In this document: in pieces, positions 1 to 9,800 of the stretch
Position numbering within the stretch: position 1 is the first letter of the stretch
Layout of the letters: each line of letters starts with the position of its first letter
From: Pogona vitticeps
Taxonomy: Eukaryota; Chordata; Lepidosauria; Squamata; Agamidae
Reading direction: 5' to 3'
NCBI RefSeq assembly: GCF_051106095.1
Contig: NC_135783.1
Span: 183,350,947-183,414,946, forward strand
DNA: 64,000 bases
Program-made: the position numbers and the translations under genes
The notes under the pieces: model-generated
The model's database searches: none
What the model saw: only the letters and a program-made list of their open reading frames with translations
What the model was told of the DNA's origin: nothing

Positions 1-131
1 CTCACAAGCTTTCTAGGTGATGTTCCAGGGTGATACAAACAGAGAGAGAGAGAGAACCAGGGACCTAAACCACTGAGCTGTCCAGCATTATGGCACTCTC
101 TCTTCCTGTACCTGCCCTAGAAAGCTTGTGA
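1..131. repeat. Fold-back repeat with 17-bp inverted ends
   Basis: The first 17 bases (CTCACAAGCTTTCTAGG) are repeated as an exact reverse complement at 115-131. The interior has a short GA run near 41-56 and a stretch at 57-92 (gaaccagggacctaaaccactgag...) that looks like the reversed tRNA-related head of the SINE found at 150-275. Because the left arm begins at base 1, the structure may extend outside the window. It lies in an MPP4 intron. The family is not recognised. Confidence 0.5.
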
Positions 132-149
132 GAAAACACTCTGACCCTC

Positions 150-275
150 TCCAAAGTGGCATGAAGCCAGAGGTTGGGAGTTCGATTCCTCCCAGTGGGC
201 CTCCTTGAGAGGAGCTGGACTCGATGATCCATAGGATCCCTTCCAGCTCTGCAGTTCTAAGATGATGATGATGAT
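150..275 (+). repeat. tRNA-derived SINE with CR1-like tail
   Basis: A B-box-like GAGTTCGATTCC near 178 is followed by a block ending in CCTTCCAGCTCTGCAG and a short (GATGAT)n run. That 3' block resembles the conserved end of CR1 LINEs, which suggests that CR1 machinery mobilised the element. Reverse-oriented relatives lie at 5984-6125 and 44995-45115. It sits in an MPP4 intron, upstream of the exon at 472. Confidence 0.6.
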
Positions 276-471
276 ATGATGCCCATGTACAGATTCTCCA
301 CAAGACCTTTGGATTTAGGATAGGGCTTTTCATGTAGACTAATTCCATGAGCAGGTAGGCAAGTAAGGTATTAAACACATTGACTTTTCCTAATGGTTTT
401 ACCTTGCTAATGATTTGCAGAGGAATTAAAATGTCTTTGATAGCACTGCCATTCTTATTCCTTTTAAATAG

Positions 472-565
472 ATACAACCCGTCCTCAAAAGAGCTATGAA
501 GTGAATGGCCGAGAATATCACTATGTACCAAAGGAGACATTTGAAAATATGGTGTACAGTCACAG
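472..565 (+). CDS. MPP4: MPP4 exon, start of guanylate kinase-like domain
   Basis: This is the first of four MPP4 coding exons in the window. MPP4 is a membrane-associated guanylate kinase scaffold whose C-terminal guanylate kinase-like domain serves protein binding rather than catalysis in this family. The acceptor AG is at 470-471 and the donor gtaatt at 566. The exon enters in phase 2 and reads [18 protein letters not shown] followed by [13 protein letters not shown], the strand-helix block typical of MPP4/MPP7 guanylate kinase domains. It leaves in phase 2, and the next exon supplies the last base of Arg. PDZ, SH3 and upstream exons lie outside the window. MPP7 is the closest alternative; the adjacent TMEM237 favours MPP4. 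Confidence 0.85.
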
Positions 566-3456
566 GTAATTCTTAGAGTCACCCTACATTTCTTTCAGTA
601 TATTTTAATATCACGTCATCAAGCACCAAGAAATCTCACTTGATGGAGCTGGGCTGCAGATTTCCTTTGGAGCACATTGAGAACCATGTCATCCTTACGT
701 TTGGGAGCCTGGCTGTCCAAGGCTGTCACAAGAGTAAATATGGAAAGTATCAAAGAGAAATAGGTGTTTTAAAATATTGCAGTGATTCCTAAACAGACGC
801 CTTATTTGCTTCAAGCTCTTCAAGAAAACGAAGATAGTGCAAAAAAAAAAATCTTGTGAAACCGTTCTCTCTCATGTTAAACCCCTTTGTGATCTTCTGC
901 CATCTGTGAGCTGCTGCAACATGATTTTATTGTAATCATCAGTTATATAACTTGGAAACTTACACAAGAAAAGACATAATGCCATGCTTAGGCTGTCCCT
1001 AAGCAGCCGTAGGATGGCTTCAAACATGTCATTATATTAATTCTTTTTAAAAATAGCTTCCCAAGCTTTCATTGATACTGGTAACCGTGCTGGCCGAATA
1101 CTACCGATATGAATAGTTATCCTTCAGACAAAGTTGGCCAGTGGTAGGCGGGTCCCTAAGAGTGGGCTCAGACATCCTAAAAGTTGGGGAATAGCAGCAG
1201 ATTGCCACCCAGCTGCTTTTTCCCCAAACTGGAACTTTTAATACACGTTTAGTGCGGGAATTGCGTCCCCACTTGTATTCACATGGTTGCAGACCCCCCC
1301 CCTCAGGGAGACTGAGGGCAAAACTAAGCACAACACGTATTTTGTCCATTTTGTCCTTTGACATAAAAAAGGCACAGAGTAAGCAAGTGTTTAAATTAGA
1401 GAGTAGGCAGAGGAAGTGAACGAAATGACCCTTGACCTCTCTCCACTATATTTTGCTATGCTTTACTGCTATAAGCGTTTTCCTCCCAGGTCATTTCCAG
1501 TGTGGACTGACAGAAAATTATTTAAAACACAGGTTGTTTAGGGTTACCTGCATTTTCCAACCTAATTGTGAAAGCTCAATTTTTTCTTCTCTGGTATCCC
1601 AGACCAAGAAGGAGACAGGCAGACAGAGGAAGAACGCAAAGTGAGAAAGGTCCCAACCCTCTGGATGATATAAAAGGGACAGACTGCTGGACACCTTTCT
1701 TTTCAAATCCTTCTTGACCCCCAAAGTATAAGTCATGTCTTTGAAAAATTCGGCATTTAGCTCTCCAGGGTAGAATCTGTACTTCAGGGTTCTTTCACCA
1801 CCCAAGGGGCTGTCCAGACAGGTATATGGATCGCTGTTGGTACAGTGTGGTGCAAACCAAACTGCATCATCCACACATGCCTCTACTAAGATTGACCCCT
1901 TTCCCTCTGCCCTTTAAGAGCTGTTCCACTCCTGTCTGATGCACAGCTAGGGGCTTCTGTTGTGGTTTTTTAATATGATTCAGCTTGCTCCTAGTAACCC
2001 CATTGTGGAGCCTGTGCAGATGGCTAGTTCACACCCAAATGGAGCTGGGGGTGGGTTTATCTGAGCTGACAACCCTCTGACCTATTAGGTGGGTTGTGAC
2101 ATTAAAAGGGAGGACAAAGACAGTCTCCTCTCAATTTTTGTCTTTAAAAAAAATATTTTCCCAAGGCAGCACAATCCTAATACCATCTTAGATTGATGCA
2201 TTGTTCTTTTAATACACCATTTACTTTATGGAATGGATTGAATAGATTGAATGGAAACAAACAAACAAACAAACAAAAGCCACTGCAGCCGACTTAATGA
2301 CAGTTGTGAGGACAGACAGGGAAGTGGGCTTTGTTGACTCTGTGGGCTACAAGGCAGCACAACTCCAGCTGAAGGGAAATGCAGGAAAAAACAAGGGATT
2401 ACCTGCTTTCTGTCTCCCCAACCTTCAGCCCAGCGCTTTCCCCTTGGGCTGCCATTGTTGCTGCTGATTCTTTACTCACAAGTAACCTGGTAAACTTATA
2501 TGTGAGTAAACTAACCATCCAAAGATGTGTGTGGTCCCTTTTCACAAGAGATCAAGGGTGAATGGGAGTGAGAGATAAAACAGTGCAAATCAAACCGCTC
2601 CAAATCCCCCCTCTCTGGACAAGCCCTAAGAGGGACTTTGCACTGCTCCTTCCTCCTGTTAGATAATATTCACAATTTGGCTTCAGTTTAGGTATTTCTA
2701 ACCTAGTGACTACCTAAAATTAATTATTGGCTTTAGAAATTTTAAAGAAGACCATCAGCGTTTACATTTCTGGAATTCTGCTCTGCAGTTAGTTGAGTCT
2801 TATGCATTTTGCCCGAGTCAACACCCCGACTGCAGCTGACATTTCTGTTTTGGGGAGTGGAGATCAGTCGTTGCTTCTTTATCCCACAATGTGTTGCTTG
2901 GTGTAGGTCTGATACCTACCACACTTCCAGAGATTGATTCAGCCTACAGATCTCACTTTGTGACTAAGTCACCCTTGCAGAATACAAGGCTATGAAAACT
3001 GACCTTTTAAAAAGAAATCTGCTTGTTCCAACCACTCATCCTTGCTATTTGTGCCGCCCAGCTCGAAGAATTCCAAAGAATTTTGGCCTACTTCCGTGGT
3101 ATTTTTGGTGATTCTAAAATAGAAGTACGTTCTGCCAAGTGCAGTGGAGACCGGTGACTTCAATTTTGGAGGAGCTATCCAAGGTGCTGGACTTCTTTGG
3201 GGAATAGGTTTTCAGCATCGTACATTGCACTCATAAAGTGCAGACTAAAAGCTGGGATGGATTCATAGAAACTCTGGAACTGGCATCACCAGCCCCCATA
3301 GGCCCAGTCATGGATTGAGTTTTCTCTTGACATTAGTTAAGATGCTTTTAAATACATATCCTCTCTTGGAATGCTTGGCTTTTAAGTAACCTTTTTTTAA
3401 TGCATCGCTTCGTTTGAGGAAGGCCCTCCCATTTTCCCTGTTTGCTACATTTGTAG
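566..3456 (+). other. MPP4: MPP4 intron (2.9 kb)
   Basis: The intron is bounded by GT at 566 and AG at 3455-3456. It holds a short (AAAC)n run near 2258-2278. I see no coding exon, RNA gene or recognisable transposon in the rest. Open frames at 1101-1364 and 1518-1874 on the minus strand have no similarity that I recognise and are treated as chance. Confidence 0.75.
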
Positions 3457-3565
3457 AATGTTGGAGTATGGAGAGTACAAGGGAAACCTGTACGGAACAA
3501 GCATTGATGCAGTGCGGGCAGTTCTGGATGCTGGGAAGATCTGTATTGTGGATTTAGAGCCTCAG
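3457..3565 (+). CDS. MPP4: MPP4 exon, guanylate kinase-like domain
   Basis: The acceptor is ttgtag at 3451-3456 and the donor CAG|gtgagt begins at 3566. The first base completes an Arg codon, then the frame reads MLEYGEYKGNLYGTSID and AVRAVLDAGKICIVDLEPQ. The GEYKGNLYGTS stretch matches the GMP-binding-loop region of MAGUK guanylate kinase domains, and KICIVDLEPQ is the usual beta-strand after it. The exon is 109 bp and ends in phase 0, which agrees with the start of the next exon. There is no internal stop. Confidence 0.9.
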
Positions 3566-4186
3566 GTGAGTCATGAAAGTAACCTTGATTTAAAATTCTT
3601 GAAATGTTCTTCAAGTAAGGTGGATAAATAGAGCCAGTATGGTGTGATGGATAGAGGGTGGAAGCTCAGAAGGGGAGGGGATGACCCTGGTAGGACCACC
3701 TCCCTAAGCATCTTATACACCTTGAAAATCCTGTTAGGGTCACCATCAGTTGGATGTGACTTGGTAACACTTATCACATAAAAAGGTGGATGAAGATTTT
3801 AAAATACTGTAACATCAAGACTCATGGTCAGTAATATCCATATAAAGACTGCACATTCTCAAAGCAGTTAAATTTGATGTAAAACCATTTGAAAATTAGT
3901 TCATCTAGCACAGTTAATGAGCAGTGTCTGCCCTTGGGTTGATCAAACACAATGATTTTTGACACAGAGGCTCCTGAACTACTGGAAGCTCTGGAGATAA
4001 TCAATTTGCTTTTGTTGGAGTTGTCGGACCTGTACACAGGGAACTGAATAACAGGCTACATGTTTTAAATCAACAGTATGTTGATTTTTAATAGGAGTAT
4101 GAATTTGGGCAGAAGACATATACTGTGCGTCTCATAAATATAGAGTGAAAAAAGGAGGGTGTTTAATTATGTGTATTGTCTTGCAG
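3566..4186 (+). other. MPP4: MPP4 intron
   Basis: A 621-bp intron between GT at 3566 and AG at 4185-4186. I see no recognisable repeat or gene in it. Confidence 0.75.
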
Positions 4187-4321
4187 AGCATTCAGTTGGC
4201 TCGTACTCATGAACTGAAGCCCTACATTATATTTATTAAGCCCTCAAGCATGAGCGGCATGAAGCAGTCTCGAAAAAATGCTAGAATGATTACAGACTAC
4301 TATGTCAACATGAAATTTAAG
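4187..4321 (+). CDS. MPP4: MPP4 exon, guanylate kinase-like domain
   Basis: The acceptor is TTGCAG at 4181-4186 and the donor AAG|gtgaga begins at 4322. The 135-bp exon is exactly 45 codons, phase 0 to 0. It reads [20 protein letters not shown] and then [20 protein letters not shown] with a terminal [18 protein letters not shown] is the characteristic core strand of MPP4/MPP7-type domains. From base 4216 onward this exon and the following intron are also present as an inverted copy at 42483-44225. Confidence 0.92.
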
Positions 4322-4908
4322 GTGAGATTCCAGAAAAGAGGAAAAAAGTCTGTCAGATCTGTGTGGATTTCGGCCACCCCCTTCATGTTTTCTTGTTTCC
4401 TCATGAGAAAAAAAGTGTTAAAAAGCTTTAAGTGATCATTTCCATATAATAGATGCCTTCTTGAATATTATGCTAACCAAGATAATTGAGTTTTCAGAAC
4501 TGAACTGGAATTTCCTGCTTGGTGCACAGATTTTTTTTTTTAATTAAGCAATTTCAACTCAGATGGCATCTCTGGGATTTCTCAAAAGCAGCTGCTTCTT
4601 TTTCTCTTCTTGCCTGCATTTTGGGAGTGGACTGAGCTCTGTGAATTGTTTTCCAGTCCTAGAATAATCACTGCCTTGGGTCTCTTTTGCGATTTAAATA
4701 CGGAGGCAATGCAACAACCCCCTTCTGTGCCCACCCTCAGTCTTTCAATTCCAGCATAGCTTGTCCATATTCAATATTGTCTCCCCCCCTCCCCTCTTCT
4801 TGAATACAGGTCCAGTTCAAATGTAGCAACAAAGACTTCCAAAATGTGGGGGACTGGACTGTCCCCTCAGCTTATAGCCGAGTAGCACTTGGGGTGTTAA
4901 TGAGCATC
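4216..4908 (+). repeat. Source copy of an inverted duplication
   Basis: About 690 bp, from the middle of the exon at 4187 through the following intron to about 4908, recurs in reverse complement at 42483-44225. The match covers both exon and intron, so this was DNA-level duplication and not reverse transcription of mRNA. The two copies differ at scattered bases and small indels, but long runs are identical (for example the block around 4560-4650). The partner copy is interrupted by a BovB LINE. Confidence 0.88.
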
Positions 4909-5411
4909 GGGTCTTCTGTGTGGGAGAGTTCACAGTACCATGACGATTTCCAGGAACTTAGTGGCTCATAAAGGGCTGCCACAGTTTCACTAGATGTCGT
5001 GTCCAACATGACAGCACCCATGTGGAGACGCCACAAACATGAACGTTAAAATGTACGCCTCTCTGTAATGCTCAGTTATTGAACATGCACAAATAACAGA
5101 GTTGCCAGGTTGAGCGTTAGACAGTTGTACTCTGGATGAGTCCTTCTTGCAAGATAGTGGAAAGAGGAGTTGAAGTCACAGCATTTAAAATCAGGTTTAT
5201 CTACAATTAATATCTAATTTGTGCTGGTAATGCCTCAAAGTATATAGGTTTGTGAGTACTGCTTTTTTTTTCAAACTGGCTTCTAACTTTGGCACTTTTA
5301 TTACCATGTTATGAGTGCAGTCAATAAGCTGTTGTTTGACTTTGCCAACAGTCAAAGAAGTACCATATTTCAGGAAATGGTTTAAATAATTCGTTGCTCC
5401 GTTTACCGCAG
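4322..5411 (+). other. MPP4: Last MPP4 intron
   Basis: The intron runs from GT at 4322 to AG at 5410-5411. Its first 590 bp belong to the inverted duplication described separately. Outside that part I recognise no repeat or gene. Confidence 0.75.
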
Positions 5412-5603
5412 GAGGAAGACCTGCAGGAGATGGAAGAGTCGGCCAAGAAAATGGAAACTCAGTTTGGTCAGTTCTTTGATCACGTGATTGTGAATGACAA
5501 CTTACAGGAGGCCTGCATGCAGCTACTCACGGCTGTGCGCCGAGCCCAAGATGAGCCTCAGTGGGTCCCAGCAACATGGATATGCTCAGAAAACCAGCCA
5601 TAA
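5412..5603 (+). CDS. MPP4: MPP4 last coding exon, C-terminus
   Basis: The acceptor is ACCGCAG, ending at 5411. The exon is in frame with the previous one and gives [20 protein letters not shown], then [19 protein letters not shown] and a C-terminus ending [16 protein letters not shown], with TAA at 5601-5603. FFDHVIVND and EPQWVPATW are the hallmark C-terminal motifs of MAGUK guanylate kinase-like domains. The exon encodes 63 residues plus the stop. The length and ending agree with what I recall of vertebrate MPP4. The whole four-exon reading frame is uninterrupted, so the gene looks functional. Confidence 0.92.
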   Translation, partial: EEDLQEMEESAKKMETQFGQFFDHVIVNDNLQEACMQLLTAVRRAQDEPQWVPATWICSENQP

Positions 5604-5983
5604 GTCTCGGTACTAGACTGTTTTACAAAGATCATAGTTTATGCCTCACTACAACATTAAGTGTGATCTTGGGACTGCCACAGCAAATGTATCTTTGTTT
5701 CAAAGGGATCCTGGAGAGGATTAGGCGAAAAGGTGTTACAAGGTACTGTATAAATATACCAGCGATATTCCTACATCACTTGAAGCCATGACCTATGGTT
5801 TTGAAAACCTGGATGTGGCCAAGCTGGGTGCTGGCCGGATTTTTACTCTCACTTGGTGCAAGGAGGTAAACAAACCAGAAGTGGGAGAGTTTTGTGTTAC
5901 ATCCCAGTCCCAGGTTAATGTGCCCCATAAAAACAGGATTTGTAAGAAGACGACAAACTTTCATTTCAGATTGTATAATAGTA

Positions 5984-6125
5984 ACAATCTTAGAACTGCA
6001 GAGTTAGAAGCAACACTAGAGAATCATTGAGTCCAGCCCCTGTCAAGGAGTCACGGTGGGGAATTGAACCCCCAACCTCTGCCACTGTAGCTGGAGACTT
6101 TAATAAACCAGTGAGCTGTCTGTCC
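5984..6125 (-). repeat. CR1-tailed tRNA SINE in MPP4 3' UTR
   Basis: In reverse orientation this shows the same tail (CTGCAGTTCTAAG side, here at 5990-6005) and tRNA-like head with GGGGAATTGAACCCCCAACC (a reversed B-box region) near 6058. It matches the family at 150-275 and 44995-45115. It lies inside the predicted MPP4 3' UTR, antisense to the transcript. Confidence 0.65.
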
Positions 6126-6288
6126 ACCGGCTCTCAGTGGTTTAATAAGCTACAGTTAATGACTTAAAAGTGAGTGCAGCTCCTGTCTTGTGTGGCATGC
6201 TGAAGCATTGTATATCCAGTAATATTAATTTTGTACAGAAAAAAGTGCTACACTGTAGTAAGAATATAATTTAATTGTTTTAAGGAGA

Positions 6289-6294
6289 AATAAA
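6289..6294 (+). promoter_or_regulatory. MPP4: Candidate MPP4 polyadenylation signal
   Basis: A canonical AATAAA lies 686 bp after the MPP4 stop codon and is followed within about 30 bp by T- and GT-rich sequence. No competing canonical signal is obvious between 5604 and 6289, apart from one within the SINE (AATAAA near 6102). Confidence 0.45.
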
Positions 6295-6310
6295 ATAATT
6301 TATTTTGTTG

Positions 6311-6689
6311 AATTTCTTTGTTTGAACCAGTTGGGAGCAATCCTTGGAGCGCTGTCGAAGCCCACCTATCTCTTCCTGGGTCATCCTTCTAATAGGCATA
6401 GAACGGCCTTGTGGGCAAGCAGGGGAGAGACCCTGGTTTCCTGGGCAGATACAATCGGTTGCCATGCAGGAAAGCTTCCTTTCATGTTTACAGTTTGAAC
6501 CACCTGCCACAGACATGGCTTTAGCTAGCCTTGATAAACTACCTTCTTCATGATTCAGGAAAATTCAAAACAAAACTCCTTTTATTTCCCCCTCTCCAAC
6601 ATTACTTTCAAGATGCAGATAAAACATCTTTCCTTTATCTCCCCTGTTGATTGACAGACAGGTCACAGTCAAGATTTACATTATCAGAT
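6311..6689. other. Unassigned intergenic sequence
   Basis: Between the MPP4 3' end and the first recognisable satellite-like sequence. I see no gene or named repeat. The stretch 6600-6690 may hold a still more decayed satellite monomer, but I cannot align it convincingly by eye. Confidence 0.4.
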
Positions 6690-6860
6690 CACAGGAAAAC
6701 AAAGAGAAATTATAATAACCTTAAGGGGGAGAGAAACCATCCTTTCTGTCCAGGAAAGCCCATAAAAGTGATATCCATGAGACAATCACATGAGTCAGGT
6801 AAAGAGAAAACCTTGTCTAACAAGAGAAAAAGTGCTTAGTAGTGCACTACTCCCCTGAAA
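6690..6860 (+). repeat. Diverged edge monomer of the satellite
   Basis: The sequence around 6735-6760 (TTTCTGTCCAGGAAAGCCCA) matches the B-half of the satellite unit, followed by diverged equivalents of the remaining B-half and the junction ACTCCCCTGAAATGTGACG at about 6848. It is clearly related to, but more decayed than, the uniform array that begins at 6861. Confidence 0.65.
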
Positions 6861-9800
6861 TGTGACGATGCAAAGACTGATATTTTCCTTCAACAGAAGA
6901 GAAATGACTACTTCTCTTCAAGAAAGCCCAAGAAAGTCATTTCCTAGAAAACTCTCCACACAGGACGGGTAAAGGAAATACTTCTCCATAATAAAAAGCA
7001 CACTATCACACACCGCTCCCCCAAATTACGACGATGCCAAGCCTGATGTTGTCTTTCAACAGAAGGAAAACTACCACTTCTGTTCAGGAAAGCCCACAGA
7101 AGGGATTTCCTTGACAACCAAACACACGTGACGGGTAGAGGAAATACGTCGCCTAATCCAAGATGAAAGGCGCCTAAGGACGCACCAGTCCCCCAAAATG
7201 TGACGATGCAAAGACTGATAATTTCCTTCAACAGAAGAGAAATGACTACTTCTCTTCCAGAAATCACAAAGTCATTTCCTAGAATACTCTCCACACAGGA
7301 CGGGTAAAGGAAATACTTCTCCATAATAAAAAGCACACTATCACACACCGCTCCCCCAAATTACGACGATGCCAAGCCTGATGTTGTCTTTCAACAGAAG
7401 GAAAACCACCACTTCTGTTCAGGAAAGCCCACAGAAGGGATTTCCTTGAAAACCAAACACACGTGACGGGTAGAGGAAATACGTCGCCTAATCCAAGATG
7501 AAAGGCGCCTAAGGACGCACCAGTCCCCCAAAATGTGACGATGCAAAGACTGATAATTTCCTTCAACAGAAGAGAAATGACTACTTCTCTTCCAGAAATC
7601 ACAAAGTCATTTCCTAGAATACTCTCCACACAGGACGGGTAAAGGAAATACTTCTCCATAATAAAAAGCACACTATCACACACCGCTCCCCCAAATTACG
7701 ACGATGCCAAGCCTGATGTTGTCTTTCAACAGAAGGAAAACCACCACTTTCTGTTCAGGAAAGCCCACAGAAGGGATTTCCTTGACAACCAAACACACGT
7801 GACGGGTAGAGGAAATACGTCGCCTAATCCAAGATGAAAGGCGCCTAAGGACGCACCAGTCCCCCCAAATGTGATGATGCAAAGACTGATATTTTCCTTC
7901 AACAGAAGAGAAATGACTACTTCTCTTCCAGAAATCACAAAGTCATTTCCTAGAATACTCTCCACACAGGACGGGTAAAGGAAATATTTCTCCATAATAA
8001 AAAGCACACTATCACACACCGCTCCCCCAAATTACGACGATGCCAAGCCTGATGTTGTCTTTGAACAGAAGGAAAACCACCACTTCTGTTCAGGAAAGCC
8101 CACAGAAGGGATTTCCTTGACAACCAATCACACAAGACGGGTAGAGGAAATACGTCGCCTAATCCAAGATGAAAGGCGCCTAAGGACGCACCAGTCCCCC
8201 CAAATGTGACGATGCAAAGACTGATATTTTCCTTCAACAGAAGAGAAATGACTACTTCTCTTCAACAAATCACAAAGTCATTTCCTAGAATACTATCGAC
8301 ACAGGACGGGTAAAGGAAATAATTCTCCATAATATAAAGCACACTATCACACACCGCTCCCCCAAATTACGACGATGCCAAGCCTGATGTTGTCTTTCAA
8401 CAGAAGGAAAACCACCACTTCTGTTCAGGAAAGCCCACAGAAGGGATTTCCTTGACAACCAAACACACGTGACGGGTAGAGGAAATACGTCGCCTAATCC
8501 AAGATGAAAGGCGCCTACGGACGCACCAGTCCCCCAAAATGTGACGATGCAAAGACTGATAATTTCCTTCAACAGAAGAGAAATGACTACTTCTCTTCCA
8601 GAAATCACAAAGTCATTTCCTAGAATACTCTCCACACAGGACGGGTAAAGGAAATATTCTCCATAATAAAAAGCACACTATCACACACCGCTCCCCCAAA
8701 TTACGACGATGCCAAGCCTGATGTTGTCTTTCAACAGAAGGAAAACTACCACTTCTGTTCAGGAAAGCCCACAGAAGGGATTTCCTTGAAAACCAAACAC
8801 ACGTGACGGGTAGAGGAAATACGTCGCCTAATCCAAGATGAAAGGCGCCTAAGGACGCACCAGTCCCCCAAAATGTGACGATGCAAAGACTGATAATTTC
8901 CTTCAACAGAAGAGAAATGACTGCTTCTCTTCAAGAAATCACAAAGTCATTTCCTAGAATACTCTCCACACAGGACGGGTAAAGGAAATACTTCTCCATA
9001 ATAAAAAGCACACTATCACACACCGCTCCCCCAAATTACGACGATGCCAAGCCTGATGTTGTCTTTCAACAGAAGGAAAACCACCACTTCTGTTCAGGAA
9101 AGCCCACAGAAGGGATTTCCTTGAAAACCAAACACACGTGACGGGTAGAGGAAATACGTCGCCTAATCCAAGATGAAAGGCGCCTAAGGACGCACCAGTC
9201 CCCCAAAATGTGACGATGCAAAGACTGATAATTTCCTTCAACAGAAGAGAAATGACTACTTCTCTTCCAGAAATCACAAAGTCATTTCCTAGAATACTCT
9301 CCACACAGGACGGGTAAAGGAAATACTTCTCCATAATAAAAAGCACACTATCACACACCGCTCCCCCAAATTACGACGATGCCAAGCCTGATGTTGTCTT
9401 TCAACAGAAGGAAAACCACCACTTTCTGTTCAGGAAAGCCCACAGAAGGTATTTCCTTGACAACCAAACACACGTGACGGGTAGAGGAAATACATCGCCT
9501 AATCCAAGATGAAAGGCGCCTAAGGACGCACCAGTCCCCCAAAATGTGATGATGCAAAGACTGATATTTTCCTTCAACAGAAGAGAAATGACTACTTCTC
9601 TTCCAGAAATCACAAAGTCATTTCCTAGAATACTCTCCACACAGGACGGGTAAAGGAAATATTTCTCCATAATAAAAAGCACACTATCACACACCGCTCC
9701 CCCAAATTACGACGATGCCAAGCCTGATGTTGTCTTTGAACAGAAGGAAAACCACCACTTCTGTTCAGGAAAGCCCACAGAAGGGATTTCCTTGACAACC

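Larger units (their letters stand above)
5604..6310 (+). other. MPP4: MPP4 3' UTR, probable
   Basis: Non-coding sequence follows the MPP4 stop. It contains a reversed CR1-tailed SINE at 5984-6125 and an AATAAA at 6289-6294, with a T/GT-rich stretch after it (6300-6325) that would suit a polyadenylation site. The end is inferred from these signals only; an earlier site is possible. Confidence 0.55.

Noticed and set aside
4216-4908. Processed pseudogene as the explanation for the second MPP4 copy
   Set aside because: The copy includes about 590 bp of intron and lacks exon joining and a poly-A tail, so it is a DNA duplication.
472-5603. Identity as MPP7 instead of MPP4
   Set aside because: MPP7 is a close paralogue and fits parts of the sequence, but the next gene on the same strand is TMEM237, the known neighbour of MPP4. 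A database comparison would settle it.
7100-7170. CENP-B box in the satellite
   Set aside because: I looked for TTCG-N4-A-N2-CGGG and its complement around the conserved GACGGGTA. The TTCG part is missing in all forms inspected, so no centromere-protein site can be claimed.
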